Source: Patiria pectinifera
Taxonomy: Eukaryota > Echinodermata > Asteroidea > Valvatida > Asterinidae
DNA: 64,000 bases
Reading direction: 5' to 3'
Assembly (NCBI GenBank): GCA_029964075.1
Contig: CM057135.1
Span: 21,354,863-21,418,862 of the forward strand
Numbering within the stretch: position 1 is the stretch's first letter; the number at the start of each line of letters is the position of its first letter. Of this stretch, positions 47,047-58,870 are shown in pieces. The translations under genes and the position numbers were made by a program. Under the pieces are notes generated by a model. The model saw only the letters and a list, made by a program, of their open reading frames with translations. It made no database searches and was not told the DNA's origin.

Positions 47047-47655
47047 ATAATCCCCCGTTTTAACAAGTCATCCACTTGCTTGTCGATCTCCTTTTGCTAA
47101 CACAGGGGTTGTCGCCTCGGTCTTTTCCTAACAGGTCTAACACTTCCGGTGTTTATGGTGTGTTTCACCCTGTCAGTCCTCCCTAGGTCGTGGTCTCCTC
47201 TGGAAAATACATCCGAGAACTCCGACAGCAGCCCAGCCACGGCGTAATGATAGCGCGTATCTAGCCCTTCAACGCTTCGCTTCCAGAGGTCATGAAGGTG
47301 TCCAGGGACATGTACATCTTCCGTTCCTTTTTCCATAGCCTCCTGTCGTACCTCATCGACATCCTCTTCATCCACTGGGGTGAGGCAGGCGGCAGTAACC
47401 CCACAGCGCAAAACGCACTTCTGCCTCCCTGGGTTCAATACCTCGGTCTTTTCCTAACAGGTCTAACACTTCCGGTGTTTATGGTGTGTTTCACCCTGTC
47501 GGGCGGCAGTAACCCCACAGCGCAAAACGCACTTCTGCCTCCCTGGGTTCAATACCCGCACCGGTAATGTATCTCCATCCATGTTCACCAGTGACCTCGC
47601 AACTATAAGGCCCTTATCCGCTACCACGCCGCCTCCTTCGACTGGCTCTATCACA

Positions 47656-47848
47656 CAGGGGTGTGAGTGACCTCTGACAAAAATAGCTGAAAATTGCTGA
47701 AAATAGCTGAAAATAGCTGGAAAAGGTGTAAAAAAGCTGAATTTTGGAAATCTCCTACACTTTTGTACACAGCAAGTGAGGGAAAATAGCTGAAATCCAA
47801 AACAAAAAAAGCTGAAATCAGCTAAAAAGCTCAGATTTCACACCCCTG
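47656..47848. mobile_element. Short hAT-like MITE with AGCTGAAA units
   Basis: A 193-bp element with ends CAGGGGTGTGA and TCACACCCCTG in inverted order (11 bp). It is flanked by ATCACA on each side (six or seven bases depending on the edge chosen, one short of the usual hAT eight). The interior has repeated AAAATAGCTGAAAATAGCTG units. It is inserted between the reverse transcriptase and protease parts of Gypsy 2. Confidence 0.75.
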
Positions 47849-49785
47849 ATCACACCAACATGACACGAATCAAGTGACTTATCCATCCACCCTGGTATGA
47901 TGGTTTCATGTCCCGGCGGTATGACAGTAGTTCTGGCTACCACAATCCTCGCGCATAACGCTGTTCCCCATCGGCTTGTATATTTGATGTGTTCTCCATG
48001 CAACACAAGCTCCAAGGCCTTAAAGTCCAACATTCTTCCCGTTGGTATGAGAAAGTCCATTCCCAGAATTCATTGTGCCTTAACCTTTGCAAAAACTGCA
48101 CGTACTGGAAAAATGGTTCTTCCTACCTGAACCTCAATTTGTGCCACACCCAAAGTTTCTATCGGTGTCCCATCCGCCTGAAACACTTTTAAGCCATCTG
48201 TCTAGCCTCGGCCGCCTCTCGGCTGGAATTCTGTAATACACCTCGGCTGAAATAACTGTATCAGTGGTTCCGGTATTGACAAGGAGCAGAATGTCAAGGG
48301 AACGAATTTTCCCCTTAACATAAAATCCTTTCTTGGGAGAAATTGTTGGCACAAGTACCTTCCGTTCAACTTCCGGGATATTACTACTTGAGTTTGGTTT
48401 TAGATTGAGGGTTGACCCTGCTGTGGTTTCAGCCCTTCCTCGGGTCCTAGGAGAGGCTGATTGCCGTTTCCCTGAGGCTTAGTTTTATTTCTCTTTTCCG
48501 GACAATCTCGTAAAAAGTGTCCATACCCTTGACAATGATAGCACTGGTCGCCTGGGGTTGCACGTCGCCTCTGGTGGAAACGGTATACCCTGGTGTCACG
48601 CCTCTTCTTTGTTTGACCCGCCTCGTCCAAAGTTTGGTCCGTCTGTTGTTCTGCGCTATGCTGAACGACATCCTCCACGGCGTCCTCCAGCACCCTACAT
48701 TTTCCAGTGCCGAACTTGGACCCATTCCTTTGAGCCTCAATCTTCTCGAAGTTTTCAGTTGCTAAGGCTGCCCGTATCGCCTCATCAAGTGTGGAAGGGC
48801 TGGCCCGGAATACCCCCTCTGGAATAGACTGACTAGCTATCGCATCAGAGAAGTGTCCCCTTGCGAGGCAGTCCCTTGCGGTTTCCGTAAACTCCGGGTA
48901 CGAAAATGACGCCATTTCAAGTACTGTATGGTTTCCTTCGGCTTCTGCCTCCTATTCCTTAACTCCAGGAGGAAATTTTCTGCGCGCTCTCCAGGTCCAA
49001 AACGCCCATCCAAAAGCTTGAGAAGTTCGCTGAATGAATGCCTCTTCTTCTCTCCGTCTCCATGGTGAAGAAGTATCTTTAGTGCCGGAACCTGGACGCT
49101 CGCCGACAGAAACACCGCCGCCTCCTCGTCATCCCATCTATTCGCTATTTTACATGACTCAAAGTGTTCCTTGTAGTCTATCCACGGTTGTTTATCTCCG
49201 AAGCGGTCTGGAACAATCCTTGGGCGACCTGAGCTCTTAGTCAAGCTGGCTCCTCACTTTTCTCTAGTTCATTTATGACCTCCACTGGCTTCGGTAACTC
49301 CACGATTGCCTCCACAGGTGGCGTTGTGTCTCCTATTATGCCAGTAGATTGTGCCTGTGGCATCCAAGACTTACTCTTCTTCATGATACTCCTCGGAGGC
49401 GTCCAGTTACCTCCAGTAGCCTCCTGCCCTATATCCTGCACCTGGGAAATGGAGGCAAGTCCAGTGTGTACACCTGAATCCAGCGAAGTCCCCTGACCTA
49501 TGCTCTTCCAAGGATCCTCTAGTCGAGATATCCTACTCAATAGTTTCTCTATTGTAGCTTCCTGGCGTGAACTCTCCTCCATTGAACGCTGGAGCTCATC
49601 CTCCCTTCCTTGGAGGTCCACTCGGAGACTGTCAACCTCCTCTTGAAGTTCCTTAGCAGTCTGGTCTGTCATTATGAGTTTGTGTCTTCGTCTTAGTTAA
49701 ATTAAGGGTCCTATTTATCAATTAATAATTGTCCTCGCCTCCTCAAGGATGAGAACGTGGGCAAATGGTAGCTAGGCGTATAATC

Positions 49786-49800
49786 CCACTTCTGACACCA
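49786..49800 (-). other. Primer-binding-type site of Gypsy 2
   Basis: TGGTGTCAGAAGTGG on the minus strand begins two bases inside the 5' LTR edge (49803), the usual place for tRNA priming of Gypsy reverse transcription. The same sequence stands at 24502-24516 in Gypsy 1. I do not assign the tRNA. Confidence 0.7.
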
Positions 49801-49802
49801 TT

Positions 49803-50651
49803 TGTGGCGGGAATACATGTGACCCGATCCGTAGTTCCTTTACCCAGACAACCTAGCTTAGGATCAATGACCCAGCAACCGGGAATGCAGGCCCGTTTGG
49901 ATGGAAATATACCGCTCTATACGCGTAGCGGCACTCACCCACGCCCCTCAACCCTCAAGATGGACAAGGACAAACAATTAAGTACACAACAGTCAATGAC
50001 CTCAATTACTGATTGATTTATTTACATAGAATTATGTCATATGATGGACCTCTCGTTAAATTATAATGTTAGCCTCTAATAAGTGATTGGTCTCTGAGCC
50101 TCTCAATTATCTCTGTAGGGGTAGCCTCGCATTAGCCGCTACCGTAAGGCAGTGCTAGGCAGCAAGGAGATGCCTGGCTGGGGATAGCCTCTGAATCCCG
50201 GGTAAGAACCGAAAGCCTCTGGCGTTCCTGTGCGCCTCCACTCTCCCGCCCTCCACCGTTTCCAGTCGCGATCCTTCCTCGAGGCGGCGGGTAGATGAGC
50301 GCGCCCTTCTGGCTCCGTCACGTTACAATCGGCAGATCGCTGTATGTCGCTCCGCCTCCAGTAGCCTCCACGGACTCCGTGCCTCCTTATGCCAGCCCGA
50401 CTTCACCGCACCACCCAGCACACGCCCGTCAGCGCGCGCAAGCTAATTTTCCTACCGTCTCTTCCCCGTAGATAATCTCGGCGTACGCTCGGAAGGTTGT
50501 ATCTGAGATAAGCCTAATTTGTGAAAGTGTGTGTCTGAGCTGTGTCTACCTGAACTGAGCCTGTCTCTCAACTGCCCCGGGGCCTTAAATAGGGCCCACA
50601 GCCGCGAGCGCGCCCTCTCTAGACTACGCTGCTATAGTAATTTGCGCCACA
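49803..50651 (-). repeat. 5' LTR of Gypsy 2
   Basis: An 849-bp LTR, TGTGGCGGG to GCGCCACA, paired with 30806-31640. The right flank is GTAT (50652-50655), matching the left flank of the other LTR. It drives transcription leftward if active. Confidence 0.9.
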
Positions 50652-50884
50652 GTATGCTTACACATTAAAGAGAGTGATTTGGCTTGTCATATATCGCTAG
50701 TCTCGCTGTTACAATTCACAGAATTTGCCTTTCTGCTGGAACTAATTGTAATAATTGAAAAGAATTAAAATGAATAAAACCAACACTCATGAACAGAAGA
50801 ATACAATTATGTAGTTTTGAAATCCAGAGTTACTCATTATTTTCATTATAATGTCAACTGCTAACTAGTCGTGCTGATACAACT

Positions 50885-52560
50885 TCAAGTAAATGTTATC
50901 ACTACATCAAAGTTCTCATCAAATCTTGTGCAGTAACGGCATAACAACAGGATGGAGCGTATGTCTTGCTTTCTAAGCCAAAGTTTCAGTTTTGAATCCT
51001 CCTCTGAAGTCCCCAGAGATTCAACCACACCTCCAGCAGATAAAGTAGCGGTGTAGATGATGTCGCATATATCAAGGAAAGAGACCTTTGGATATTCTCT
51101 TCTAAGCCGATATGTCAACTTATCAGTTCTGTAAAAAAAAAAAAAGGAAAATATAGACAGGTTTAGTATCTGATGATCAACAATGATTACTGTGGATGTG
51201 CTTTAGAAGAAAGAAAACAACTTGTTCAATCTAGAGTTAAATTACTAGAAAGATCACGTGCCCGATCGTTTTGCCTTCCGATCGTTTTGCCTTCCACTGT
51301 AAATATGTAAACATTGGTAGCTATTGAGAACCAACCTTTTCAGCTTCCAAAGCAATATCAAGAAGTTTTCATTTTAAATATTCTATTCAAGTTTATTTCT
51401 GTTTGCACTCTGAATAACAATCAAAACATATTACCGATATAAAGATCCAAGGCCAGTTCCTTCGGCTTCTAAATCATTTCATGATTCCAACAGTTCAGCA
51501 AGCTGAGACATTCTCATGAAACTAAGTTGTTGATCGGGGTTGAACAGTCAGTCGGAGAACATCTCCCTTTTCCTGACGTTCATCCTTTAGGCCTATATAT
51601 ATAGAATCAAATAGTAAATTATATAAAAAGCTATTTTGCTATTTTATACAAAGGGAAAGACTACCCTCACACCTCCATAAAAGTATCCTTCAACAATGAA
51701 GAAAGAGAAAGAGACTGCACATTTTATTATGGGATTTTGTGCAGTACCCGTTGTACTTTGGCATCTTAACGTTAGACATTTATTTTCAGTGTGAGAGGTA
51801 CTCGGTTTGAATCATGGAACTAAAAAAAAACACCCTTTTTTACTGGGTATTTCAAATAAGATCTATTTGTCATTGAAGACATTTTTCTTCATTGTCTTAA
51901 GAGAATTTTTCTAAAAGGAAAGTAAAGTCCAAGAACCATTCGGTAAACAAGTGACGTACCCAACAGTCCAATGCCGTAAAAAAAAAAAATGTGTTTTTTT
52001 ACAACCAGGAATCTGTTATCATTTTGAATGGTATCTTTTGCAAGAAAATAACATTTTCCTATGTATTTTCAGTTGACGCCATCCAAATCGATGCGGTTCT
52101 GTGCATTCACGGTGCATCGTGGTGACCACCAGCTTTGTTTTCGCATTGCGTTTTTATCGTTGTGTCACCCCAGTTTCCCTCAATGAAATTAAAACCTAAC
52201 CTTACCCTTTATTCAAGCCAATTAAACCCAAACATGGATTTTTTGGTTCTTTTTTTGGGGCACATAAATACACAATCGCCTTCATTATAATGACATGTAG
52301 GCCTACCTCCAACGGAATTTCTGCTTGTTGTACTGTTGCAGCTTGTCCTTGAATTGAGGTTTTCATCGAAATCAAAATCCTGGTCATGCTGGTTGAGTTT
52401 GTGTGCAGCATGACACAGTTATGTAGATAGGCAATTAAAAGAAACTTGAACTTTGCCCGGAGCTTTTTCGGTGAAGAAATCTGGGTCTCAGCTGAAGTGT
52501 CTGGTTTGCGTTTTCTTGCAGCACCGAGACGTTTACTAGCTATAAAAATCGCCACGGGTG
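50885..52560 (-). other. Candidate exons of an unrecognised minus-strand gene
   Basis: Three open pieces with plausible splice edges. One begins near 52560 and ends at a GTAGGC donor after 52307 (basic start, SKRLGAARKRKPDTSAETQ). A second ends at a GTAATA donor after 51435 (LSFMRMSQLAELLES, which then meets an in-frame TGA). A third starts after a polypyrimidine-AG at 51128 and ends at the stop at 50885 (YPKVSFLDICDIIYTATL, LRKQDIRSILLLCRYC). No family is recognised and phase linkage was not proven. It may be one decayed gene or unrelated pieces. Confidence 0.3.
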
Positions 52561-53289
52561 AGATCGGCCGGCCGGACTGCCTTGTTTACATGCGCCGGTA
52601 GTGCATGATGTAGTACTGTACAGTACATGTACGAATACAGACATAGCACTGCCCTCACATCGTGGGTATATTCGGCGATGCCATTGTGAAATTCAGCCAC
52701 TCTTTGGCAATGAACTTACTATCACCGGAAATCAGATCCTTCGCATTTACCCCCTCCAACGTGACAGATTATGAGTGCAAACACTTCTTTTTTGCACCGG
52801 TCGATGTTTACGTTGATGCACTTCTGCCAATGGACGCCGCCATGTTTGTTAAATGTCATGACCTGCTACCTCATATCTGGTGTCTAATTGGACAGTTCAC
52901 GTCACGTGGTACGATGCGTCATACGCGGCGGAGTTTTTTAACGTAGGCGCGGTACGTTTGTGAACGTCCACAATGGACAAATAGTTCCCTTTTTCGAGTC
53001 AAATTATCAAAAACCTGCTGGACGAAATGTGGAGAATTTTTGTGGTATCATTCTTTGGTAGTGTATTTCGGTACAACTGTTAAATTTTTTTAGACCCGCG
53101 ATTGCTGGAGCGAAACGAACGAATTTTCCAGTCCAGCTGACGGCCTATCAGTAAGGATACCCATGCCAAATATCTCCACCGCACCGTAAACTTGTGCGTG
53201 TACTGCTTGCCTAGTTTACTTGTTATCATGAAAATACAAACTTCAAAACTCTACATTATAACTTACAGTACACTACAATTACATATATA
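52561..53289. other. Non-coding stretch
   Basis: No supported gene. A 95-codon plus-strand frame at 52662-52946 has no motif and no splice context. GGCCGGCCGG occurs near 52566. Confidence 0.4.
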
Positions 53290-54425
53290 TTGGAGGCGAA
53301 GATGGCAGTACACCTCGTCCCACACCACAAATGTGGTGCAAGTAATCCCCTCTCCAATGCACTAAATACTTTTCATACGCTGGAATGTATGATGAAAAAT
53401 GATAATTCAATTAAGTTATGGCATAAGGCCATCCGGGATAACACTTCCCTGCTTTTTTGCAAGCCCTATTCTGCAAGGAAGGCATCCAACACTCAACATC
53501 TACAGTCAACAACAACTTGGTCACCTTTAAGGGCGAAACCTCATACACATCATAACAGGTGAGCATATCTGCACTGTAATGGGGGATAGATACAAATGTG
53601 TCACCACAAACAAATGTATTGTGCAATTTACTTTGTGAACTTTCAACAAGTACACAGCCAGCACATTCAAAGACATTGGGAGTAACATCAAAATCTTCAA
53701 ACGACTTTTCTCTGAGAGCAACAAATTGAGGGTCTTGAATAAAACAGGAAGTTTCCTTCTCTGGTACAGACTCAGGCCAAAGAGTTACATCACAACTCCC
53801 CTCTAATATATCATGTGACCCTCCTGGATTGATTAATATTTCCTCAAAACTATCTCCCTCTTCAGACACTTTATCACCACAAATATCCCCACAAGATTCA
53901 ATGACAATACATTTTGTCTTTGGCAGATCAACTTCACACACCGCCATATGGCTCAATGTAGCGGGAGGGGGGGGGTAGGGTATTTCCCTGACTAACATCA
54001 GTATTATGAACCTGCTTAGTAAAGTCTACGTGTGTACTAGTTGCCAAATGGTTCTGATAAAATTCTGCAGACACTAATGATGTGACTGCCCCGGTATCTA
54101 ACACACAATCTCCGGGAACCCAGCTATTAGGACAGTGGTTGTGGGACTTCTTTCAATAAGCTTCTTTTCCGAAGCAGAAACAACCCTATCTAAATTTACA
54201 ACTTCACTACTGATAACTTGCTCTGCGGGCTCCGAATTAGCCTCCAACATAGCGCCCTCTATAGCGGAGGCAACACATTTCCCCCTTCTTTATTTTGTTC
54301 GGAGTTAAGTTCTGTGTTAGGTTTATTTTTCTCTTGTTCATGCAAATTTCTCCGCTTGTAGCAATTTTCTACAGTATTACCCAACTTTTTTGAAAAATGA
54401 GCACCGACGTGGGGATGGTCTACTG
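53290..54425 (-). mobile_element. Retroelement fragment with aspartic protease motif
   Basis: The minus strand contains PGDCVLDTGAVTSLVSAEFY near 54.1 kb, a retroelement-type aspartic protease active-site context, with an acidic region downstream (53.99-53.4 kb) and a basic, Cys-poor region upstream. No reverse transcriptase or LTR pair was found. It is a broken fragment (several breaks) of an LTR-type element, probably Gypsy-like. On its right it abuts a LINE fragment. Confidence 0.5.
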
Positions 54426-54429
54426 GGAT

Positions 54430-56385
54430 TCCCCCAACCCTTTCCAATACTTATAACTAAACGATCTAATCGTTCAGTCATGAGGGTCGAGTATTTTGGA
54501 GAAACAGGAGAAAACAGAGATAGGACGGTAATTGCTGACGAGATGAGGGGCACCAGTTTTGAAGATCAGAGTAACCTTAGCTACCTTCATTTCAACAGGA
54601 ACTATTCCAGAGAGGAGCGACAAGTTAAATATGTAGGTAAGGGGGGCAGTGATGGCAGAAATGATTTTTTTATGACAAATGGCATGATGGAATCAAAGCC
54701 ACTACTTTTTTTGTTAGCCAGATTCTTTACGACGTCGCAGACTTCTTGATCGGTAATGGGGGTGAAGAAAAGGGAATGCGAGTTAGGGTCTGAGAGGTAA
54801 TCAGAAAATGTAGCAGAACAGCTATAGGGATGCTACTTTAGGAATCCTCAATGAGCTTTCCATTATGAGAGAGCTGGGAGAGGAGGGAGAGGAGTCTAAG
54901 AAGGTTTTGACAGAATTGATGATCTTCCAGGTGTTCTTGATGCTGCCTTTTTCTTTATCAAACTGGGTGTGATAATATTTCTTTTTGGCATTTCTGAGAA
55001 CATTAGTGAGATTGATTTTGTATTTTGTGTAAGCAAGATGATTGTCCGTATTGCGAGAGAAAAGAAATTTGCGATACAATTTGTTTTTGTGGTTGATTGA
55101 GCGAAGGATGGAATCTGTAATCCAAGGAGATTTAGGAATTTTCTTGGCAGCAAAGGGAATATCAGCATTGTGGATGCGCTTAAATGTGTTTACAAATTTT
55201 CCATATGCAAGACTAGGATCCTCAGTGCTGTAGATTGACGAGCTCATGTAGTCCATCAAAATTACTCATGTTATAGTTGTAAGCAGAACTTGTAGAATCA
55301 GAATTGTTGGAGTAAGTGTTGGAGAAAGGAATAGAAGTAAAAATTGGGAGTAGTCAGTTATGTCAGAAATTAAAATATGAGACGTAGGTAAAGGAAGAAT
55401 ATTGGTGAAGATATTGTCAATTATTGTAGCGGAGGTTTTAGAAATCCTTGTAGGTTTGTCGATGAGAGGAATAAAGGAGAAAAAAATAGTGTCGATACAA
55501 TTTTGAGTAGCAGAACAAGTGTCATAATTAAGAATATTGATGTTGAAGTCACCTGTCAGTAAGCACCTATACTTGGCAGTTTTCGCAATGATACGTTGAA
55601 ATAAGAGCATGAAGTCAGAATGAGGAGCTTGTGAGGTTTATACATAGCACCAACAACTATATTATTAGCAGCAGGGGATTTGATCTCGATAATAGAGATT
55701 CTAGGGAATCAGTGGAATGACAGAGATCGTCTCTAACCTCGTAGTGAATACCTGAACGAATATACAGTGCAACTGCACCGCCACGTTTAGAAGACCTGTT
55801 GTTGGTGATGAGAGAGTAACCAGGTAGGGAGAACATGTCAGGGGAAGTATTTTTGAGCCAGGTTTCAGAAAGGGTGATTAAAGAGAAGTCTCCAAGTATG
55901 TAGAGAGTATCTTTAAGTTGTTCAAAATGTTTAGTGAGGCTGATGTTGAAATGGATCATTGAAAGATCAGAACTGTAATTACGTGCATTATTAAAACGAT
56001 CTAAATCGGTGGAATACAAGCAGTTGTTGACGATTGGCTGGGGGTTGTTGGGATCAGCACGGAAATTGGCAGCATCAGAAAGATGGGAATTAACCAAATC
56101 AATCAGATTGGAGATAGTGCTGGAATGGGCATTGGGAGTACCAGTCATGTCGTCAACAACAGATTGAAATTCATCGGAGTCTAACGAGTTGAAAGGTAAG
56201 GGTATTGAGAGACACTCGTGGCAGATCCATGGATCATTAGAAGCCGACAAACTCAGATAATCATCGTAGGACAAACTAGTACATTTCAAATGAATCCAAT
56301 TTTTATATACATCACAGAAAAATACCACCTTGATTAACCTTAACAGGGCAATTACAAGAAATACAGGGGAACTTAACAGGCATTA
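54430..56385 (-). mobile_element. LINE fragment: PHD finger, endonuclease, start of reverse transcriptase
   Basis: Minus strand, right to left: a PHD-type finger (CDVYKNWIHLKC then DPWICHEC) near 56.3 kb; apurinic-type endonuclease blocks (LITLSETWLKN, SSKRGGAVALYIRSG, LLTGDFNINILNYD); a linker with NKLYRKFLFSR; and the start of reverse transcriptase (NYRPISVFSCFSKIL) near 54.47 kb. The order is that of Jockey/CR1/L2-type LINEs. Several frameshifts and stops separate the blocks. The 3' part, including most of the reverse transcriptase and the tail, is missing. LINE copies are usually 5'-truncated, so the loss of the 3' side points to later deletion or recombination at about 54.43 kb. Confidence 0.75.
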
Positions 56386-57169
56386 ACCAAATAAACTAAC
56401 AGGACAATAACAACAAGTATAGGGGAACTTAACATGCAAAACAAAACTTACAAAGCAATGAACGATATTGAGGAGCAACGTAGGCAATGAAAATGGAGTA
56501 AAAACAAAATATATGCGAGTAACAATGAAATGGTAAATCAATTATGATTGCAAGGCAAACAAAATAAATGAAATTAATAAAATCAATAAATAAATCGATA
56601 CAAGTCACTGCACACCTAAAATAAACCAACCAAAACAACGCTAATCAGCCATATGAGACACACCTTGACTAGCTCAAGTCAAAATGATGTTTCACACAAC
56701 CAACCAGCGCTGCTCCGACCAATTCACTTCAAGCGTGTGAGCATTATGTGGATGAGTTATCAGCATGAGTAGCACAAGTTATGGACTGTGTTACATGGCA
56801 AGGCTGATGAATACGGTTACAGGGGTAGGTGAAGATGAAGAATGATCAGAGTTTGGCGATGTTCGATGAACAGGTGATGGCAATTTTCTTACCGTTGTGA
56901 AGAAGGCAGGAAAGTCGTCCGTCAAGGGTCAAAGCGTTCTTTATCTTGGGGTGGTTCTGTGCTGATTTATTGGAAATACGTACATTCCAGGAGCTGTAAA
57001 TTTCCATTTTCCCCCTCAGCTTTTTTTCTAATTTTCTCTGGAAATGAGGATTTCATTTTCAAAAACAGTTATAAAGGTAATTTAGACAAAACTGGTATTG
57101 GCTTAACTTTTGCATTTAAAGTTCAGGTGTTTCAAATATCTTTTTCAGACTTCTATGTATGTGCGCGTG
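56386..57169. other. Non-coding stretch
   Basis: AT-rich DNA 5' of the LINE, without recognised genes. It may include the LINE 5' untranslated region next to 56.39 kb. Confidence 0.4.
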
Positions 57170-57313
57170 TGCAGTGCGGTGATTTCCGAGTCTCAGTTCG
57201 AGTCCAAGTCCGAGTCGTAAGTCAAAGTGACTCGAGTCCGAGTCTGAGTCAGTAAAAATGTGACTCGACTCGGACTCGAGTCCGAGTCACGAGTCATACA
57301 AGTCTGCAGTGCT
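57170..57313. mobile_element. hAT-type element end with GACTCGAGTC units
   Basis: A dense array of GAGTCCGAGTC/GACTCGAGTC units closes with CAAGTCTGCAGTG, the kind of end seen on hAT elements whose other end starts CACTGCAGACTTG. No opposite end or 8-bp duplication was found, so only one end appears to remain. It resembles, but is not the same as, the array in the hAT at 24664-25992. Confidence 0.5.
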
Positions 57314-57559
57314 CCAGGATGTCATTGGCGTCACCTCAACATATTATTGTAACATGTATTGGAAAAATCCCAGGATTGAAGCAGTATTCAACCCTCCAAA
57401 AACCACAATCAAGAAGTAACAAACAATTGTACAATGTTAATGCTCTTGGCCATTTACAAATTTACATGCAGACAGTTCTAAGTTTTTGCACTTGGGAATT
57501 CAGCTATAAATATTTCCCGTTGCTGAAAACCACATCTACATGTTTAGTCTCACTTGCAG

Positions 57560-57694
57560 ATTTTTGACAGTGGCAGCTTCCAACCAGATGTTGCAGCACT
57601 CCATGAATATTACAATGCACCAGCTGTACCAGTCCATGAAGTGTTGCACAAGAAAGAATTTGATAGGTGTTCTGTATCTGGCACAATCATGAAG
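57560..57694 (+). other. Isolated candidate exon, 45 codons
   Basis: An open 135-bp segment starts after CTTGCAG and ends at a GTAGAA donor after 57694, phase 0 on both sides. It encodes SGSFQPDVAALHEYYNAP and ends CSVSGTIMK. The SGTIMK end resembles an OB-fold-like strand, but that is speculative. No neighbouring exons were found. Confidence 0.3.
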
Positions 57695-57919
57695 GTAGAA
57701 AATTATTTAATGTATTTCATTTGCAATTCACGACTTCCAATAATATAACATGGCTTTGCATAACAACAAAATTCAAGGTCGGTTCTAACATTAAATTAAA
57801 AGTTTACTGTTATATTGTCAACTGTTAACCATTCTTAATAACTGATATAAAGTTTGTGCACACTGTTCTCAAACAATGAAGCAAAACTTGTCAATTTCGG
57901 ACATTGTTACTCTATTCAG

Positions 57920-58210
57920 CCAGGTGGAATGTGATGGCGTAGCGGTTAAGAGACAACAGTGACGTGTTCGAGCCCGCCGGCGGACACTTGTGCTCTTAAG
58001 CAAGGCACTAAACCATTATTGCCTCGTCCTTCGGATGGGACGTTAAGCCGTAGGTCCCGTGTGTTGTATAAATGTACGTAAAAGAACCCAGTAAACGCTT
58101 ATCGCTAAAATAAGGGGTTTGCCCCGGTGTTTCTTGCCTCCTGTATAAACTCCTACGTGGAGTATTTAGGAGAAGAACCAACTAAGAACCAAGGAAATCC
58201 CAATGACTTC
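57920..58210 (+). mobile_element. tRNA-derived SINE
   Basis: A polymerase III box A (TGGCGTAGCGG, 57935-57945) and box B (TGTTCGAGCCC, 57965-57975) stand at tRNA spacing. A non-tRNA body follows with CCTTCGGATGGGACGTTAAG near 58027-58046 and GGTCCCGTGTG after it. I recall this central block from SINEs of many marine animals, possibly the MetaSINE superfamily. The head and central domain look intact; the tail limits near 58210 are approximate. Confidence 0.8.
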
Positions 58211-58699
58211 AAAAAACAAAACAATAGCATCATTCTGTTCTAATCCAAAATTATTTCCATCCGACCTTCTCAGAGTTTGACAATATTCAGTTTAATAATT
58301 GGCATATACATTTACATTCTACAACACATTTCATCATTAAATCGAATCATTATATTTTGAAATACAAATTCACAAAAACATTTCGTCGACTCTCAATATA
58401 TTGTATGATTAACTCCTTACAATGAAAACTTTGTGTAAAGTGTAGGAGGGGAATTCAGTCTTGTACCAAAAAAACACCCAAAAAACAAAAACAGCGAGGA
58501 TACTTCAGTTGTGATGTACGTTACAAAACGTCTTCCGACTTTATTACAAATGTGCCGCAATTACAATGTACATCTTCTCTCTTCCATCGCCAAGAACCAA
58601 CTCCTTCCAAAATTCTTTTTTATCACACAAAAAACGAATTTCTTTCCCAAGATATTTTTATTGAAGTATTTTAGCGTACGCACGCGTGCACGTGCATGC

Positions 58700-58870
58700 G
58701 ATTTAACGCAGCTGTTCATGTGCACACCTGGGGTGCGTTCCACTCTCGCGAACGTTGCCAACGTTTGCCAACATTTGCATTGTTCGCGGAGCGGAACGCA
58801 ATGTGCGCCATTGATGTTGGCAAACGTTAGCGAAAACGGCGAACGACGTCAAGGGGCTGTTGGCTGGTGA
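58700..58870. repeat. Hairpin-forming GC-rich repeat
   Basis: ACGTTTGCCAACAT (58761-58774) pairs perfectly with ATGTTGGCAAACGT (58814-58827), and a smaller CATTG/CAATG pair lies in the loop. The segment begins CTGGGGTGCGTTCCA, a kind of MITE end I recall from marine animals. It may be a small palindromic MITE; target duplication not seen. Confidence 0.5.

Larger units (their letters stand above)
44035..49672 (-). mobile_element. gag, protease, reverse transcriptase and RNase H parts of Gypsy 2
   Basis: Right to left: a gag start with a coiled coil (about 49.67-49.25 kb), gag body (49.24-48.9 kb), CCHC knuckle CYHCQGYGHFLRDC (48.5 kb), protease with TGTTDTVIS (48.3 kb), reverse transcriptase (45.2-44.65 kb) with VDYRGLNERTIKD and MPFGLCNAPATFERLM, and RNase H (44.5-44.05 kb) ending in ADGLSRRPCKQC. 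Two hAT-type elements are nested within this span. The region is broken in several places. Confidence 0.75.
30806..50651 (-). mobile_element. Ty3/Gypsy element 2, broken, carrying three nested insertions
   Basis: Two related LTRs (30806-31640 and 49803-50651) begin TGTGGCGGG and end CGCCACA. A 4-bp target duplication, GTAT, stands outside them (30802-30805 and 50652-50655), so the whole span is one original insertion. Transcription runs right to left: LTR, primer-binding-type site (49786-49800), gag, protease, reverse transcriptase, RNase H, integrase, an extra zinc-finger frame, LTR. Nested insertions occupy 34144-44028, 45194-47046 and 47656-47848. By hand count the LTRs differ at roughly 3% of positions plus a short indel, so the insertion is fairly young. 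The coding part is broken, with roughly ten breaks besides the insertions. Confidence 0.85.
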
